Source: Datura wrightii
Lineage: Eukaryota > Streptophyta > Magnoliopsida > Solanales > Solanaceae
DNA length: 64,000 nucleotides
NCBI GenBank assembly: GCA_035772735.1
Contig: JASDFA010000019.1
Location: 35,611,001 to 35,675,000 of the forward strand
Reading direction: 5' to 3'
Shown: in pieces, positions 32,385 to 44,175 of the stretch
Numbering within the stretch: the first letter of the stretch is position 1
How the letters are laid out: every line of letters begins with the position of its first letter
The notes under the pieces: generated by a model
The model's database searches: none
The model's input: only the letters and a program-made list of their open reading frames with translations
Told to the model about the DNA's origin: nothing
Position numbers and translations under genes: made by a program

Positions 32385-34430
32385 ATGAAGCGTAAAGCAT
32401 CCAAAGCAATTGCCGGAAGAACATTACATGATGAAACATCTGAGTCCGAGGCTGAGCAAGCAGGAAACTCCCCTAGTGGTTGAGTTGAGGAGTACCAAGT
32501 AGATACTTCAAACACTAACGGAACTAGAATCACTTGAGCAAAAGCAAAAGCACAAGCCGAAGCAGCTACTGTCACATCTGCTCAAGCTCCCCAGTCTGAG
32601 GAGGGAGCTAGAGAAGGTAATCAGGAGTCAGGAAATGACTCAAATGCAAAAGAAGGGTCTGAGGAGACCTAATCCGGTGAGACAAGTGGCAGCGATGAAT
32701 CATAGGAGGAGGATCCTAATGCTGCGCAAGAACAGACTCTGTCTAGAGAGAACCGGCACAATCCGGTGGAGAGTGCTGTGAGCTAGAGAAATTTATAAGC
32801 AAGGAATTTCTCTCACTGCTAAAAACAAGCCAAGGCAGAGCATCCAGGAAGAACCACAGATCCTCAAAAACTCACTTAATGAAGTTGAGGAGATGAAGCG
32901 GATATTCAGTTTCTATGGCTTCGAGTGGATGCCAAGACTCCAGCTCAGTATACCGCGAAATTGGTCCGGGAGTTCTACGCTAACTATTTAGCCACCATGG
33001 AGCAAAAGGCTAAGGAGGGGCAAAAAATAAAAGACCAGCCCTGAATGGAGAGTGTTTTGGTCTGAGGACGGGAAGTAGACATATCAGAGCAGACCATCTC
33101 TTGAGTTTTGTATGGACCACAGTTCGTGCATGATGCCGGAGTATGATTACAAGGTGGAGGTAATGAAACAAATTGGGAATTTGGGATTGCAGGAAAGGTA
33201 GAGGCAGCTGCAATGGTTGGTAGGTATGATTGCTGAGGATAAGGAGGAAGTTGAGTGGGTTACTGATGGAAAGCAGGTTACAAAGAACTCACTGAACTTC
33301 ATAGCAAAAGCATGCTGGACACTAGTACGCCACCGGTTAGCACCTACAGTCAACGAAAACACATTGAGTGCGGACAGAGCAGCTTTGGTGGCATGCCTCA
33401 TGTCTCGATATCCTATCAACAACCCGAGGATCATCACAGAGGAGATATGAGACTGGGAGGTGGGATTGAGCACTACCATCCCATTCTCGAGTCTTGTATT
33501 CAAACTATGCACAGAGGCAGCGGTGCCAATATGACGGGGTGAGGAGCATTTGATTGGAGGCTAGAGGATTGCAGACATCAGCCTTATCCAGGATGAAATG
33601 AACCTAGTAATCCGAGCTCGGCTTCCCACAACAGTTCCATTGGTCTAGCCAGCAGGGAGCACACAGGTGAATGCCCTCACCTTACAGGAGCAGAGCGAGA
33701 CACCTGCTACAGATGCCGGTTATTTAGAGTCAGCTCCTAGCACTTTAGTTGTGCCACAGCCTAGCCTACAGACTCAGACTCTAGCAGGGCATGTTTTAAT
33801 GCCTCAAGATTTCCTCCAAAAACTAGCCAAAAGGTTGACCATGGCTGAAAGAAAAACAAGCTATGATGGAAAACGTAAATCCATAGGTCAAAGCGGAGAT
33901 AGATACAGTAGCTCAGGCTCTACATGCTTGCTTGAATGGATTTGAAAGTCGATTCAACGTGCGTATGGAAGAGTAGATGGACAACAGCAGTCTCCGTGAG
34001 GAGGTGAGGGCTCTTCAGAGCTAAGTAGCCGAGTTGTCATCACGACAAGCGACAGTCATAGCAGCCCCCACTATTCCAGAACTCGATGTAGAGCCCGATG
34101 AGGAGATTGATTTGGTGGCTTGTTGGGAGCTGAGATAGTTCTAGATAGAAGGGAAAGAAAAGAGCTTTCGATGATGTTGGAGAGGAGAGTCTGAAGAAGA
34201 GAAGAAAGAAGGAAAGGAGAGAGCGCAAGTGGGCACGAGCAGAGAGCCTGCAGACTCATGACTCATATATCTCAGTGCTGCAGGAGCAAGCTAGAGGAGC
34301 AGGTAGCGCCACCATGACTCAGCCTGATCTTTCCAGTGGTCATGACCCTTTGGTTGAGCCACCTTCAGCCCTGATTGACATAGAGGCCGAAGAAGCGGCC
34401 AAGACTACTGAGGGGTAACAGCTCCCCCTA
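32385..34430 (+). pseudogene. Putative plant transposon protein gene, broken
   Basis: The ATG at 32385 opens MKRKASKAIAGRTLHDETSESEAEQ, an acidic Ser/Glu-rich N-terminus, soon interrupted by stops. The conserved middle is readable in pieces: EMKRIFSFYGFEWM (about 32892) and KNSLNFIAKACWTLVRHRLAP (33217-33450), then a Pro/Thr-rich linker (33667-33945) and a basic Arg/Lys/Glu-rich C-terminus (34130-34260). This domain is common in pol-less gypsy-type elements of plants, and its biochemical role is not known. Multiple frame changes and stops rule out a product. Confidence 0.7.
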
Positions 34431-36076
34431 TAGATACTTCACTGAGTGTGGCGGCCACCGCTAGCGCCACGATTGCAGTGGAGGTACCTCCTCTGCAGGA
34501 CAACAGGAGTGCCTAGAGCACCACAGGCATGTTCCCTTCCCCATGTTCTTGTAGTTCATGCTTCAGGGACGAAGCACAATTTTCAAAAAGGGGAGGGGTG
34601 TACTTGTGATTTTTTGGAATTTTTTATTCGGCCGAGGGTTTTTCTTGCCGTGTTTCTTTTCCCTTGGGCATGTTATCTAGTAAAACCGGCATGTTTAGGA
34701 TTTAATTTTCTTATTTTGTGATTTTGTTTAATTAGAAAATAACTTAGGAGTACTCAGCCAATGAAAATGCACTAGTTTTAATTTTTGAAAAAAATTGACC
34801 CTGTTTTAAAATTTTTGATGCTCTAGCTATGTATTTGTGACTGCATGCATGATTTCTGTGGATCTTTTGATGTTATTTAGTTTATTAGCATGACGAGTCT
34901 TGTTAATCCATGTGTAAACCAGACAGGTAAAGTGAATATAAGTCATGTGACATGAGTGAGTGAGGTGTAATACTTAGTTTAGTATTGTGTTGAAGATCTA
35001 GAACTTGCCTGGTTGGTCTTTGCATAGCTAAGGATGGTTGGTTAGGATATGATCATAGTTTGTTCTTTATTAAGATCACTTTTATCCTAAATAACCCTAC
35101 CAAAATTATATGATTCTCTTGATCCCAATTTTGAGCCTTTAATAGATCATTTTACTTTGGTTAACCAATGAACCATACCCATTTTTTATAATGAACCTAT
35201 TTTGGCCTGATCCTTCCTTGGATATTGTGAACTTCAACATAGGCAAAATGCCTAAGTTGAGGGTGGCTAGAGTAGGGGTTCATAAATTGTGGGAACGAGA
35301 AAAAGGGAGAGAAAAGAGAAAAGATTAAAAATGAGATGTGGTGTAAAAAAAGAGATGAAAAAATTTGAAAATCTTGAAAAAGAAAAAAAGAAAACAATAA
35401 ATATAAAATGCTTGAAAAAGTTGAAAATACACCACACCCATACAAATTCACATAAAAGAGGTGAAAAGGAATGAAAAGCATAAAAGGTGAAATAGGTGAA
35501 TGGTGAAGCCAATGTATGTAGTGCCAAGGAAGGGATAGTCACTCATAAAATCTTTCATATTTATCATGTCCATCCCTAAAGCCTACATTACAAGCCACAA
35601 CAAGTCCTATAGTGATCCTAATCTGACCATCTAACAAACCGAAGTAGAAAAATAAGGGCAAGCCTATGGTATCTGATACATAGTACTTGAGACTTCTTTG
35701 TGAGAGTGAGCATCTCGCTTGTTTAGTCCCCTGCAATATTTGACACTATATTTATAAGTGGGGACTTCATTTGTTGTGAGGGTACATGGATTATGTTTAC
35801 TTTTACCATTGGTTTGTTTACAAAGCATCGGTGATGACTTGATTACCTGTTGATAGCTAGATGACATGTCTTGATCTCTATTTATCATGTTTTCTGGTTG
35901 CTTCTAGTACATTAGCTGATGTTGGTTCATGGAAAAGGGTCAAAAATTATTGAATGTATAGTGAAAGATTTGTTTGGTATTGGCTGTAGTATCCTAGGTT
36001 TATTTTCTAGTTAAGCGTTGTATTTAGTTTTTCTTTTCTTTGCCTGAGGACATGCAAAGTCTTAAATTTAGGGTGT
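34431..36076 (+). other. 3' non-coding part of the non-autonomous element
   Basis: Contains a purine-rich tract (35289-35400, mostly A and G) and ends in a TTTAGGGTGT polypurine-like junction at 36066-36076. Open frames here are low-complexity artefacts. Confidence 0.6.
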
Positions 36077-37360
36077 TGATATGATGGAGTTTACAGCACT
36101 TTCAAATCTCAAAACTAGGAAAATAGCATGGACTTAGATATGTTTATATGAATATAAAACACTTTTTCTTTGGTTACAGAATAAATATGTATTGGAGCAA
36201 CAATGTGCAAAAGATATCCTGAAAGTGTAGAAAATAGGCTTAAGTCACAGTTCTCAGTATGAGTCATAGGATGTTGCTATGAGCCGTACTAAAGATCATG
36301 CAAAGTTTCAGAAGGCTAAGTATGAAGAGTGCATCCTATGACTCTCAGTACGAGTCGTACAATGCTTGTATGGTCCGTAGTGTAGAAGTCGTGGAAAGAT
36401 AAGAGAAGATATAACCAAGAGGCTGACTCCTGATGCGGAAGCACAGTATGACACGTAGAAAGCATGTACGAATCATACCAAGGCCCAACACTTAGCCAAA
36501 TTTCAGCCAGTCAAAGACATACGAGAAGTAGGTACGACCCGTACATACTTGCTATGGGTCGTAGGATTGGTCGTGACACAGGTGGCATCAGTTATGGAAA
36601 TTCACCCTGTTAACCTAGGAAAAGGACTTTTATATCTGTATAAATATGTTTTATGTTTTATTTTCATAAATAAATAATTAGACAATAATTAGTTAACATT
36701 AGAGGACATGAGAATTGAGGGATAGAACATAGAATTGAGTTGATTGACTTGTGATCAACCTTTTCTTGATTTTCTCTTAATCTTCATACTTTGTTCTTGA
36801 GGATTTTGCTGATTTATTTAAAGAAGTTTTTCTCTCATCCATAATTGTAAGTATTGATTTATGTATTTAATTATGAATGCAAAGCACAATCTTGCAACTA
36901 TGAGAGGCTAAAACCTCCATAGCTAGGGTTGTGGGAACCATGGTGGATTAATAAGCTAGGGTTACATAAAAGTGATTTAAAACCAATGCAGAACACTTCT
37001 ATTGTATTATCTTCATGCTTAAATGTTTCTTAACAGTGTATAACATTAGGAATTTCCTGAATTCTTTACTTGCTTGAGCCTAGAGAGGTAGAGATTAGGA
37101 AAAGAGAATTATAACAATGTCTTGATCTTGATGATCATTGTATTAACTTGAGGTGTGGTCCCAAGATAGTTAAATTTAGGACATATTGATAATGGTTAGT
37201 TTGAAATTGCTCATGAGACCTGACCTGGAGATTGAGTATAGTCATTCAACAGGGACGAACTAGTCATTTGGATGAACCTAAGTTATCAGTTCTACAAGTA
37301 AGCATTGGTGATGATCACGTATGTATACCCAAAGCAGTTATGAACCCATGGGGAACACAA
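36077..37360 (+). repeat. 3' LTR of the non-autonomous element, first part
   Basis: Starts TGATATGATGGAG. Colinear with 29307-30590; interrupted at 37360 by the solo LTR. Confidence 0.9.
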
Positions 37361-39441
37361 TGTTACACCCCGTAAGTTTCTATTATTTAGTCGGCATACT
37401 CATATGTAAGTCGAGAGCTTTAGAGTACGACATGTTTGAGAAAGGTTCCGGGAAAGGTTGAACAAGCGAAGAATCGAGGTAGCAAGGGAGATGGCTGGAC
37501 AGGCTGCAACGTGTCACGGACCCCCTCCCTACGCGTTGGACGCCGTGGCATGCCCAAAAATTGGCGCGATGAGGTCCGTCTCACGGATCCCCTGTCCACC
37601 GCCCAAATTTATATATATTAAGCTCTTTTCAATTGAATTCATTTGATAAGATTGACCCTCGGCCAGAATAGTAAGAAACGCCATTTTTCACGTGATTTCA
37701 TCTGATTACACTGCTAAACACGATCCAAACTCAAATTAACTTCATGTATCGAGTTCTAAGCCTGTAGAGAGAATTACTACGGTGTTATTTTCTCAAAATA
37801 TGCCCGGAAAATTGAAATTCGTCCAAGTAGAAGTGATCAGAATTGCTCTAAATTGATTCATATATAGTCACAGGCATCAAGTAAGCATTTCTCCCTTCTG
37901 AACTCTCGGGAAATTATGGGTTTTCGACCGTATTCTGTGAAGTTGAAGTATTATTATTATTAGCATTAAAAGTTATCATTTTAAGACTAACTTGGTATTG
38001 AAACTAGTCTCTTTCTCCCAGTATTAGGGTTACAGTTGGAAGAGCTGTTGAATACAATCAAAACTTGTCATATAATCGGGAACAGCTAAGGTATGTCAAG
38101 GCAAATTCCTTCGGCAAGTTAGTTTCTATAGAATTGTAATACAGTCGAATCCCAGTAAAGGAGCCAGAAGTATTATTATTGTGATTAGTTGTTGCTATTA
38201 GCTGAGACCAGTACTCTATGTTTAGTTTGGGATTGACCTTGCCCTATTTGGCCTTCCATAACCAACCCCAGGGTTACTAGCTGTGTCGTTGCCAGCCAGG
38301 GGATATATGACGTCGTTCTGAGGAGTGATATATCATCTCCAGAGATGATGCAAAGGCCCAGATGCCATATACAGTCCATTTTATGGCTTGACTATTATTT
38401 CTATGCCATATCGGCAGTACACCCCCATCGAGCTTGGTGCCCAAGGTGCAGTTATCAGGAGTCCACCGGACTCAGACACAACTACATTTTAAGGGCCGAG
38501 TGGGCCCAAGTGTAGACCTAGGGGACCAGTAGGTTGGCTATAGTTACCAGTTGACTCATTGTGACCGCGTTAGGGGTATATAGAGATTGAAGTGTACTCA
38601 CCAGGGCTTATAAGGGCCCCAAGTGGGTTATTCTATGTTGATTGTACTTTCCGAGCTTATTGGGGCCAGGTAAGTTCTTATTTGCACTATTTACTAATAG
38701 ATTAGGCAGCAGACTTGTCAAGTTACTCAGGTAGTATCTCTATCCCTTCTATTCAATTGCTTTTAGTTTCATTTCAGTTTTATTCAGTCATGTTTACTTA
38801 CTGTCTTACATATTTGGTACATATTGTACTAATCCCCATCTTTGGGCACTGCATTATTTGCCTGTAGGGGTGAATAGACGTGGATCAGGGCCTTCTTGGC
38901 TTTCAGCCAGAGTCAGCAGTATAGTTTGCTCCCCTCCTCTGGAGCTGATTAGTTAGAAGGTTTGCTCTTTTGATTGTACAGTATGGGTAGGTTGGGGCCC
39001 TGTCTCGACCATTATTCCACTCTCAGAGGATTACAGATCAGATTTCCTGTGGTTAGTTGTTGTTGGTCGTGTAGGGCCTATATTTGTTTTATTTCATGCG
39101 ACGGTTGTGTGGGGCCTTGTTTAGTTTCTAGATAGTGGCCTTGTCAACTATAGTATAGTTATAGTTACCTGATTTTCATTTCAGTTATAACTACACAACA
39201 TGGTGATCTTGTTGGCCTGCATAGGATTCCTTTCTATTGCTTGTTGTTGATTAGTTGTTTTCGTTTACAGGTAGCTATATGGCCTTGTCGGCTGGATTCT
39301 ATATTTACAGCCGAGATATAGCTCATTATTTTCTTGAATTATGTTGCGGACATGCACCAGACGTGCATAAGTCTAGCTAGGTCGGTCAGATTTCAGGGTG
39401 GCACTAGGTTCCAGTCATGCCTCCCAAGGTGGGGAATGACA
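37361..39441 (+). mobile_element. Solo LTR of the Tekay-type family
   Basis: Starts TGTTACACCCCGTAAG and ends GGGGAATGACA; the 2.08-kb body is the reverse complement of the LTRs at 8086 and 15419. Flanks CACAA (37356-37360) and CAAAA (39442-39446) are an imperfect target duplication. The uninterrupted sister sequence at 30571-30600 shows the empty site. No internal sequence remains, so LTR-LTR recombination has removed it. A TATA-like box lies at 37611-37619 with near-palindromes GGTCCGTCTCACGGATCC (37573) and GTGTCACGGACCCC (37511) upstream. Confidence 0.9.
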
Positions 39442-39673
39442 CAAAAACCCTAGTTATCTTTCATTCTTGATGTCAACCAAAATTTTAACAGTTATTTTAG
39501 TTATTATTTTCTTATGAACCCCCAATTTGGAGTAACTACCCAATAAGTTCACTTATTGGCTTTAATCTAGCTCTTCTATATTCCTTGTGGGATCGACCCC
39601 AACCTCTAGTTAGATTTTTTATTGACAATGTACGTTTTATACTTCAATAAGAGGTATGGTTTGAGCATTATCA
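39442..39673 (+). repeat. 3' LTR of the non-autonomous element, second part
   Basis: Continues the 5' LTR alignment from about 30585 to its end GAGCATTATCA, followed by ACTTG (39674-39678), the right target duplication. Confidence 0.9.
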
Positions 39674-39705
39674 ACTTGAATGTGCATTGGTCTTAATAAA
39701 CTTTT

Positions 39706-39724
39706 AACTCCATTGTTGGGGGAC
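39706..39724 (+). other. Primer-binding site of the old Athila/Tat-like element
   Basis: CTCCATTGTTGGGGGACT resembles CGCCGTTGCCGGGGACT with mostly C-to-T/G-to-A changes. It lies right after the tail of the old LTR (39679-39698). Confidence 0.55.
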
Positions 39725-39819
39725 TTGAGAAAGATTGACTGTTTTCTAGTTTGATTTTTTTATTTTTCTATTTAGTCTTTTTCTTGGCTTTTTATCCATT
39801 TTAGGAGAATCTCTAGTTT

Positions 39820-41450
39820 ATGGAAAATATTAGGAATCAAGGCAATCCCGTGGCCCCTTTTGACATGAAAATTAAAAGAACCATTAAGTGAGTAGAAAGA
39901 ACTAGTTGAAGAAAAGCTAGCTCTTGACCCAATTGAGAATAGGGAAGTCTAACATGTAGCAGTGATGCTGCAAGAACAAGTTACAATGTTCAATTTTATT
40001 AGGCCTAGCCTAGAGAATGTGTAGAAGGTTGTTCTAAAGCCTAACATCACCAAAAATTCTGAGCCAAAATAAGAACAGTGAAACTAGTAAAAAACATGTG
40101 TCAGTATAAAGGTAAATCTCATAAAGACCCATACAAGAACTTGATGACATTCATCGGACTGAGAGAGAATTTTCACTATCAGAATATCACCGATGAATAT
40201 GTGAAGTTAGCATGATTGTCTTTTACATCGATTGGCAAAGCTAGGGAATGGTTGCAAAAAAACTAGTTGGATCCATCACCTCTTGGTGAATTTTGTCGAG
40301 CAAATTCATAAATAAGTTTTTCTCATCCAGGAGAAAGAATGAGTTAAGAGGGAAGATGTTCGATTTTTTTCAAAGAGATGGCGAATCTCTAGCTCAAGCT
40401 TGGAAAGTTACAAAAGCTGCAAAGGAGATTATAGGGAACAACTTCATTAACGGGCTAAATCAAGAATCAAAGATGTTATTAGATGTTACGACTCAAGACC
40501 CAATTTTTGCTAAGAGCTCTGATGAGATCAAGGCATTACTAAATTTAATGTTAGAGCTCTGATGAGATCGAGGCATTACTAAATTTGATGTCAGCAGGCA
40601 GTCCGGATTACCAGGAGTCAAGTTGCTCAAGTGTAACACATAAAACTCCTAGAATGCTAGAGTTAGATGGGGTTGTAGCTATCTATTCAGATATTGAAAA
40701 ATTACTCAATGTTATTAATAAATTAGTCACCACCCCAAATATTAGTCAAATATAGCAAGTGCAACAAGTGTAACCGGCACTAGTGACGTGTGAGTTATGT
40801 GGAGATAAGCATTCTTATGTGTTGTCCATTAAATTCAAAATTTGTCTATTATGTTGGACAAAAAATTGCAATGGTGGAAATTAGGAAAATCAGTTTAAAA
40901 ATAATGATAATCATAATTATAGGAATCACCCAAACTTCTCATGGGGTGGTAATCAGAATAACCAGAGGCCACACAACAATTTTCAAGTAGTTGAGGCTCA
41001 ACAAATAAGTAGTTCCTTCGAGGATATAATGAAACAGTGAATGAGTCAACACACAGAAATTGTGAATGAGATGCAAAAATTTATTCATGAACTCGAACGC
41101 CAAATGGGATAGATGAGTATGGCGCAGACTATCAAACCGCAGGGGGCTCTTCAAAGCAATATTGAAAAAAACCCGAAAGAATCCGTTAATTTACTTACCG
41201 AGGAACAAAAGATAATTGTAAGAAGCACCCCCAAAGGGGAAGAAATATGATATTGAACTTATACCGGTCCTGAGGCCAAATCTCAAACAGAAAAGTATTG
41301 AAAAAGTTGCAAGGCAGTCGGAGGTTATATTAGCTACGCCGCCACCACCTTTTTCACAAAGACATGAAAATTTATGTGGTTGAAATGACCCACGAGTGCC
41401 TATGCAAGAGCACTATTCGACTCAGCTCAGTGTGTTTCTCTTATTCGACA
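39820..41450 (+). pseudogene. gag: Athila/Tat-type Gag, broken
   Basis: The ATG at 39820 opens MENIRNQGNPVAPFD, typical of this Gag. Later pieces: DPYKNLMTFIGLRENFHYQNITDEYVKLA (40130-40215, with a stop), FINKFFSSRRKNELRGKMFDFFQRDGESLAQAWKV (40293-40400), then ELCGDKHSYVLS (zinc-knuckle start, about 40790) and NPNFSWGGNQNNQRPH (about 40925-40985). Stops and frame changes are frequent. A 45-bp piece (ATGAGATCRAGGCATTACTAAATTTRATG) is duplicated at 40520-40590. Protease and the rest of pol do not follow; the element is cut near 41460. Confidence 0.75.
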
Positions 41451-41535
41451 ATATTAAAAGGTAATAACAGAAAATATATTTTTTTTACAAAAATTGTAGC
41501 AATGTACAGACTATGAAATGAGAGTTTATGTTTTA

Positions 41536-41690
41536 TCACTCCATCGGTCTTAGCTTATTTGACCTTCTTTTCTTTATAGTTAGTTTAAAAAAGGATTATT
41601 TTTTTTCATATTTAGTAATAAGTTAACTTTATATTTTCATTTTATTTTTAATGAAATGATATTTAGCCACAAAAAAAATTTATGGCTTAT
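41536..41690. mobile_element. Possible Stowaway-type MITE fragment
   Basis: CACTCCATCGGTCTTAGCTTATTTGACC resembles the CTCCCTCCG-type terminus of Stowaway MITEs. The matching inverted end is not found; it may be cut by the Helitron-like end at 41698. Confidence 0.3.
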
Positions 41691-41697
41691 TTTAGAA

Positions 41698-43751
41698 CTA
41701 GTTTTGGGTACGTGCAACACACGTATATCTCATATTATTTGGTATAAAATTTTAAAATAATATAATAGTGAAAGTGTGAGATACTTATAAAATAATATTT
41801 GAAGGTTAAAAAATGTATGTACAATTAGTAAAATGTGACCTAATATAAATTTCTATATATTGCATCATAATTTATAAACTAAAATTATATATTTAAATAT
41901 GCTGATTTTTTTTATTTTTATTAGAATATGTAATTTCATCTTTATACAAAAATTTTATTTTAGTAATTTTTTTATTGAAGGATTAATAAGTCATTTAACT
42001 TTTTATGGACAATAAAGTCATTCAACTTTTTTCTTTTCGCGTGTGTAGCTGATATTGATGAATACAAAATTATAAAGATTATATAAGAGTCCTAAAAATT
42101 GTATTTGAGTAATAGACTAAAATTAAATAAGTAAGGATAGTGAATGTTGATATTATTTAGCTAATTCAAAGGAAGAAATATTTTTCTATATTAATTTTAA
42201 TAGTTAATTAAAAGACGGCATTGGGTAGCACAAAATAAATTCATTGGAAAGAGTTTTTTATTATTTTTTTCTAGAAATCTTTTCAATTTAACATTGTAAT
42301 AAAAGAGAAATTAAAACTAATCATCTAATTATCATGCCATGCGAAAAAAACATTCAAATCTTGCATTTCATTTTACAAAGGAGAAAATTTAAATAATGCT
42401 ATAAATTCACAAGAATACAAAAGAATTAAAAAATAAAAACAATGAAAAATAAAGCATTTAGTCTTCAAGAATTACATCAGTTTATCAACTTACTTAATCC
42501 AAATGTAATAGACATTTTTATTCAGCTTTCAATCAAAATCTTAGCATAAAATTTTGATATAAATCTCTTTTTCTGTGTAATTTCACCGATCTCAAAAATT
42601 TTTGAGGCAAAATCTGTTCCAGTGGTCACTATATCTTACCTCATAGTCCCCTTAAAGTGCACCAAACATTAAGGTATTTAAATAGACCAACTAAATTAAA
42701 CACTAAGAAAGAAAAGTAAATTTAACTATCTTGTAAAATAAATATTCTAATAAAAATAAAAGGGTATCTCTTACTGCCGATTGATTTTGAACCCACATAA
42801 TAAGATGAAGTGAAATTAAAAGAAAGTAAATCTCTAATGGTGATGGTTGAGGTAAAACTTCACTTATATAAGTGAAGACAACTTTCTTAATTAATGAAAA
42901 AGACATGATTACAAAGCAAATTAAATGTCCAAAAAGTAAAAAGGTTTAAACGTTTATAATTATTAATATTTAGGCAGCTTTTGATTAGTTTTTTAGTAAT
43001 TTATGTTGGATTAATTTAAAAGTCTAATAATGATATGATGTGGAAGAGACTCACGGGCTTCAGTTACAATATGGGTGTTAGTATGTTATTGAGTATGTTA
43101 TTGCTATTATGCTTCTAAAATTTGGAAAGGACTCACATCTGTACCTGAAATTTTTTTCATTTTTAGTGCAGAGGTTTTTTCTTTATATTTTGGAAAGAAA
43201 ATCCTAATATACTTTAATAATATTATTTATTACAATAATAATATTTATTGCTATACAATTTACTTTTTAATATATAAAATATTATAAGAATAGTTTTAGA
43301 TTGAAGGATAAAATAATTGTTGGATATTTTAATAGATATTTTGATAATTCAACTTTATAATTTTTTGGTTCCCGCTTGTAGAATATTATTATTACTACTA
43401 TTATTATTATTACTACTATTATTACTATTATTATTGTAATTATTATTATTACTGTTGTTCTTATTGTTATTAGTGTTGTTGTTGTTGTTGTTGTTGTTGC
43501 TCTTCTTCTTCTTCTTCTTTATTATTACTACTATTATTATTATTACTACTATTATTACTATTATTATTGTAATTATTATTATTACTGTTGTTCTTATTGT
43601 TATTAGTGTTGTTGTTGTTGTTGTTGTTGCTTTTATTATTACTACTATTATTATTATTACTACTATTATTACTATTATTATTGTAATTATTATTATTACT
43701 GTTGTTCTTATTGTTATTAGTGTTGTTGTTGCTCTTCTTCTTCTTCTTCTT

Positions 43752-43826
<75 letters not shown>

Positions 43827-44171
43827 GTTATTATTTATACTTATATTTATTATTATTATTATTATTATCACTATTATTATTATTATTATTATTTATTTAT
43901 TTATTACTTATATTTATTTATTATTATATGAAGTGTATATTAGTATTTCAATGTTTGGAGGGTATTTAGGTATTTTAATTTTTCACTTATTTATTTTTAT
44001 TATTATTTGAAGGGCATATTAGTCTTTCAATGTTTAGAGGGTGTTATAATATTTTAATTTTTCACTTATTTTTTATTTATTATTATTACTTAAAGTATTT
44101 AATTAATTTTTAATTTATAAGAGAGGCAAAATAGTAATCTAACTTTTCACTTTTTGACTTCCACTTATATA
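41698..44171 (-). mobile_element. Helitron-like element A
   Basis: On the minus strand the element ends with hairpin TACGTG-5 nt loop-CACGTA (41709-41725), seven bases, CTAG (41698-41701), then T from the host, the Helitron 3' signature. The other end near 44110-44171 carries GAGAGGCAAAATAGTAATCTAACTTTT..CACTTATATAATA, a segment shared with elements B and C. No Rep/helicase gene, so non-autonomous. The canonical 5' TC is not evident. Confidence 0.5.
43388..43930. repeat. Compound trinucleotide repeat with higher-order structure
   Basis: ATT/ACT, GTT and CTT triplets are arranged in a mixed block that recurs at 43388, 43521 and 43635 (spacings 133 and 114), followed by a long CTT run (43735-43780) and ATT run (43781-43830). 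The plus strand is almost free of A-G steps. The long open frames read from it are artefacts. Confidence 0.95.
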
Positions 44172-44175
44172 ATAA

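Larger units (their letters stand above)
29307..39673 (+). mobile_element. Non-autonomous gypsy-type LTR element carrying a plant-transposon-protein gene, no pol
   Basis: LTRs of ~1.5 kb (29307-30811 and 36077-37360 plus 39442-39673), a tRNA-Asp type primer site, a polypurine tract and a perfect ACTTG target duplication define a full insertion. The internal part (30812-36076) has a decayed open frame of the family called putative plant transposon protein and long non-coding stretches. Protease, RT and integrase are absent, so it must have moved with enzymes of a Tat/Athila-type partner. A solo LTR is inserted in its 3' LTR. Confidence 0.85.

Noticed and set aside
33147..33512. 121-codon minus-strand frame
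   Set aside because: Antisense to the conserved part of the plant transposon protein gene (33217-33450).
35197..35542. Phe/Ser-rich frames of 91-94 codons
   Set aside because: Antisense of a purine-rich low-complexity tract.
43455..44010. Overlapping long open frames (up to 158 codons) on both strands
   Set aside because: They encode only homopolymer-like runs (Leu/Ile/Phe or Asn/Lys/Gln) and are translations of the trinucleotide repeat.
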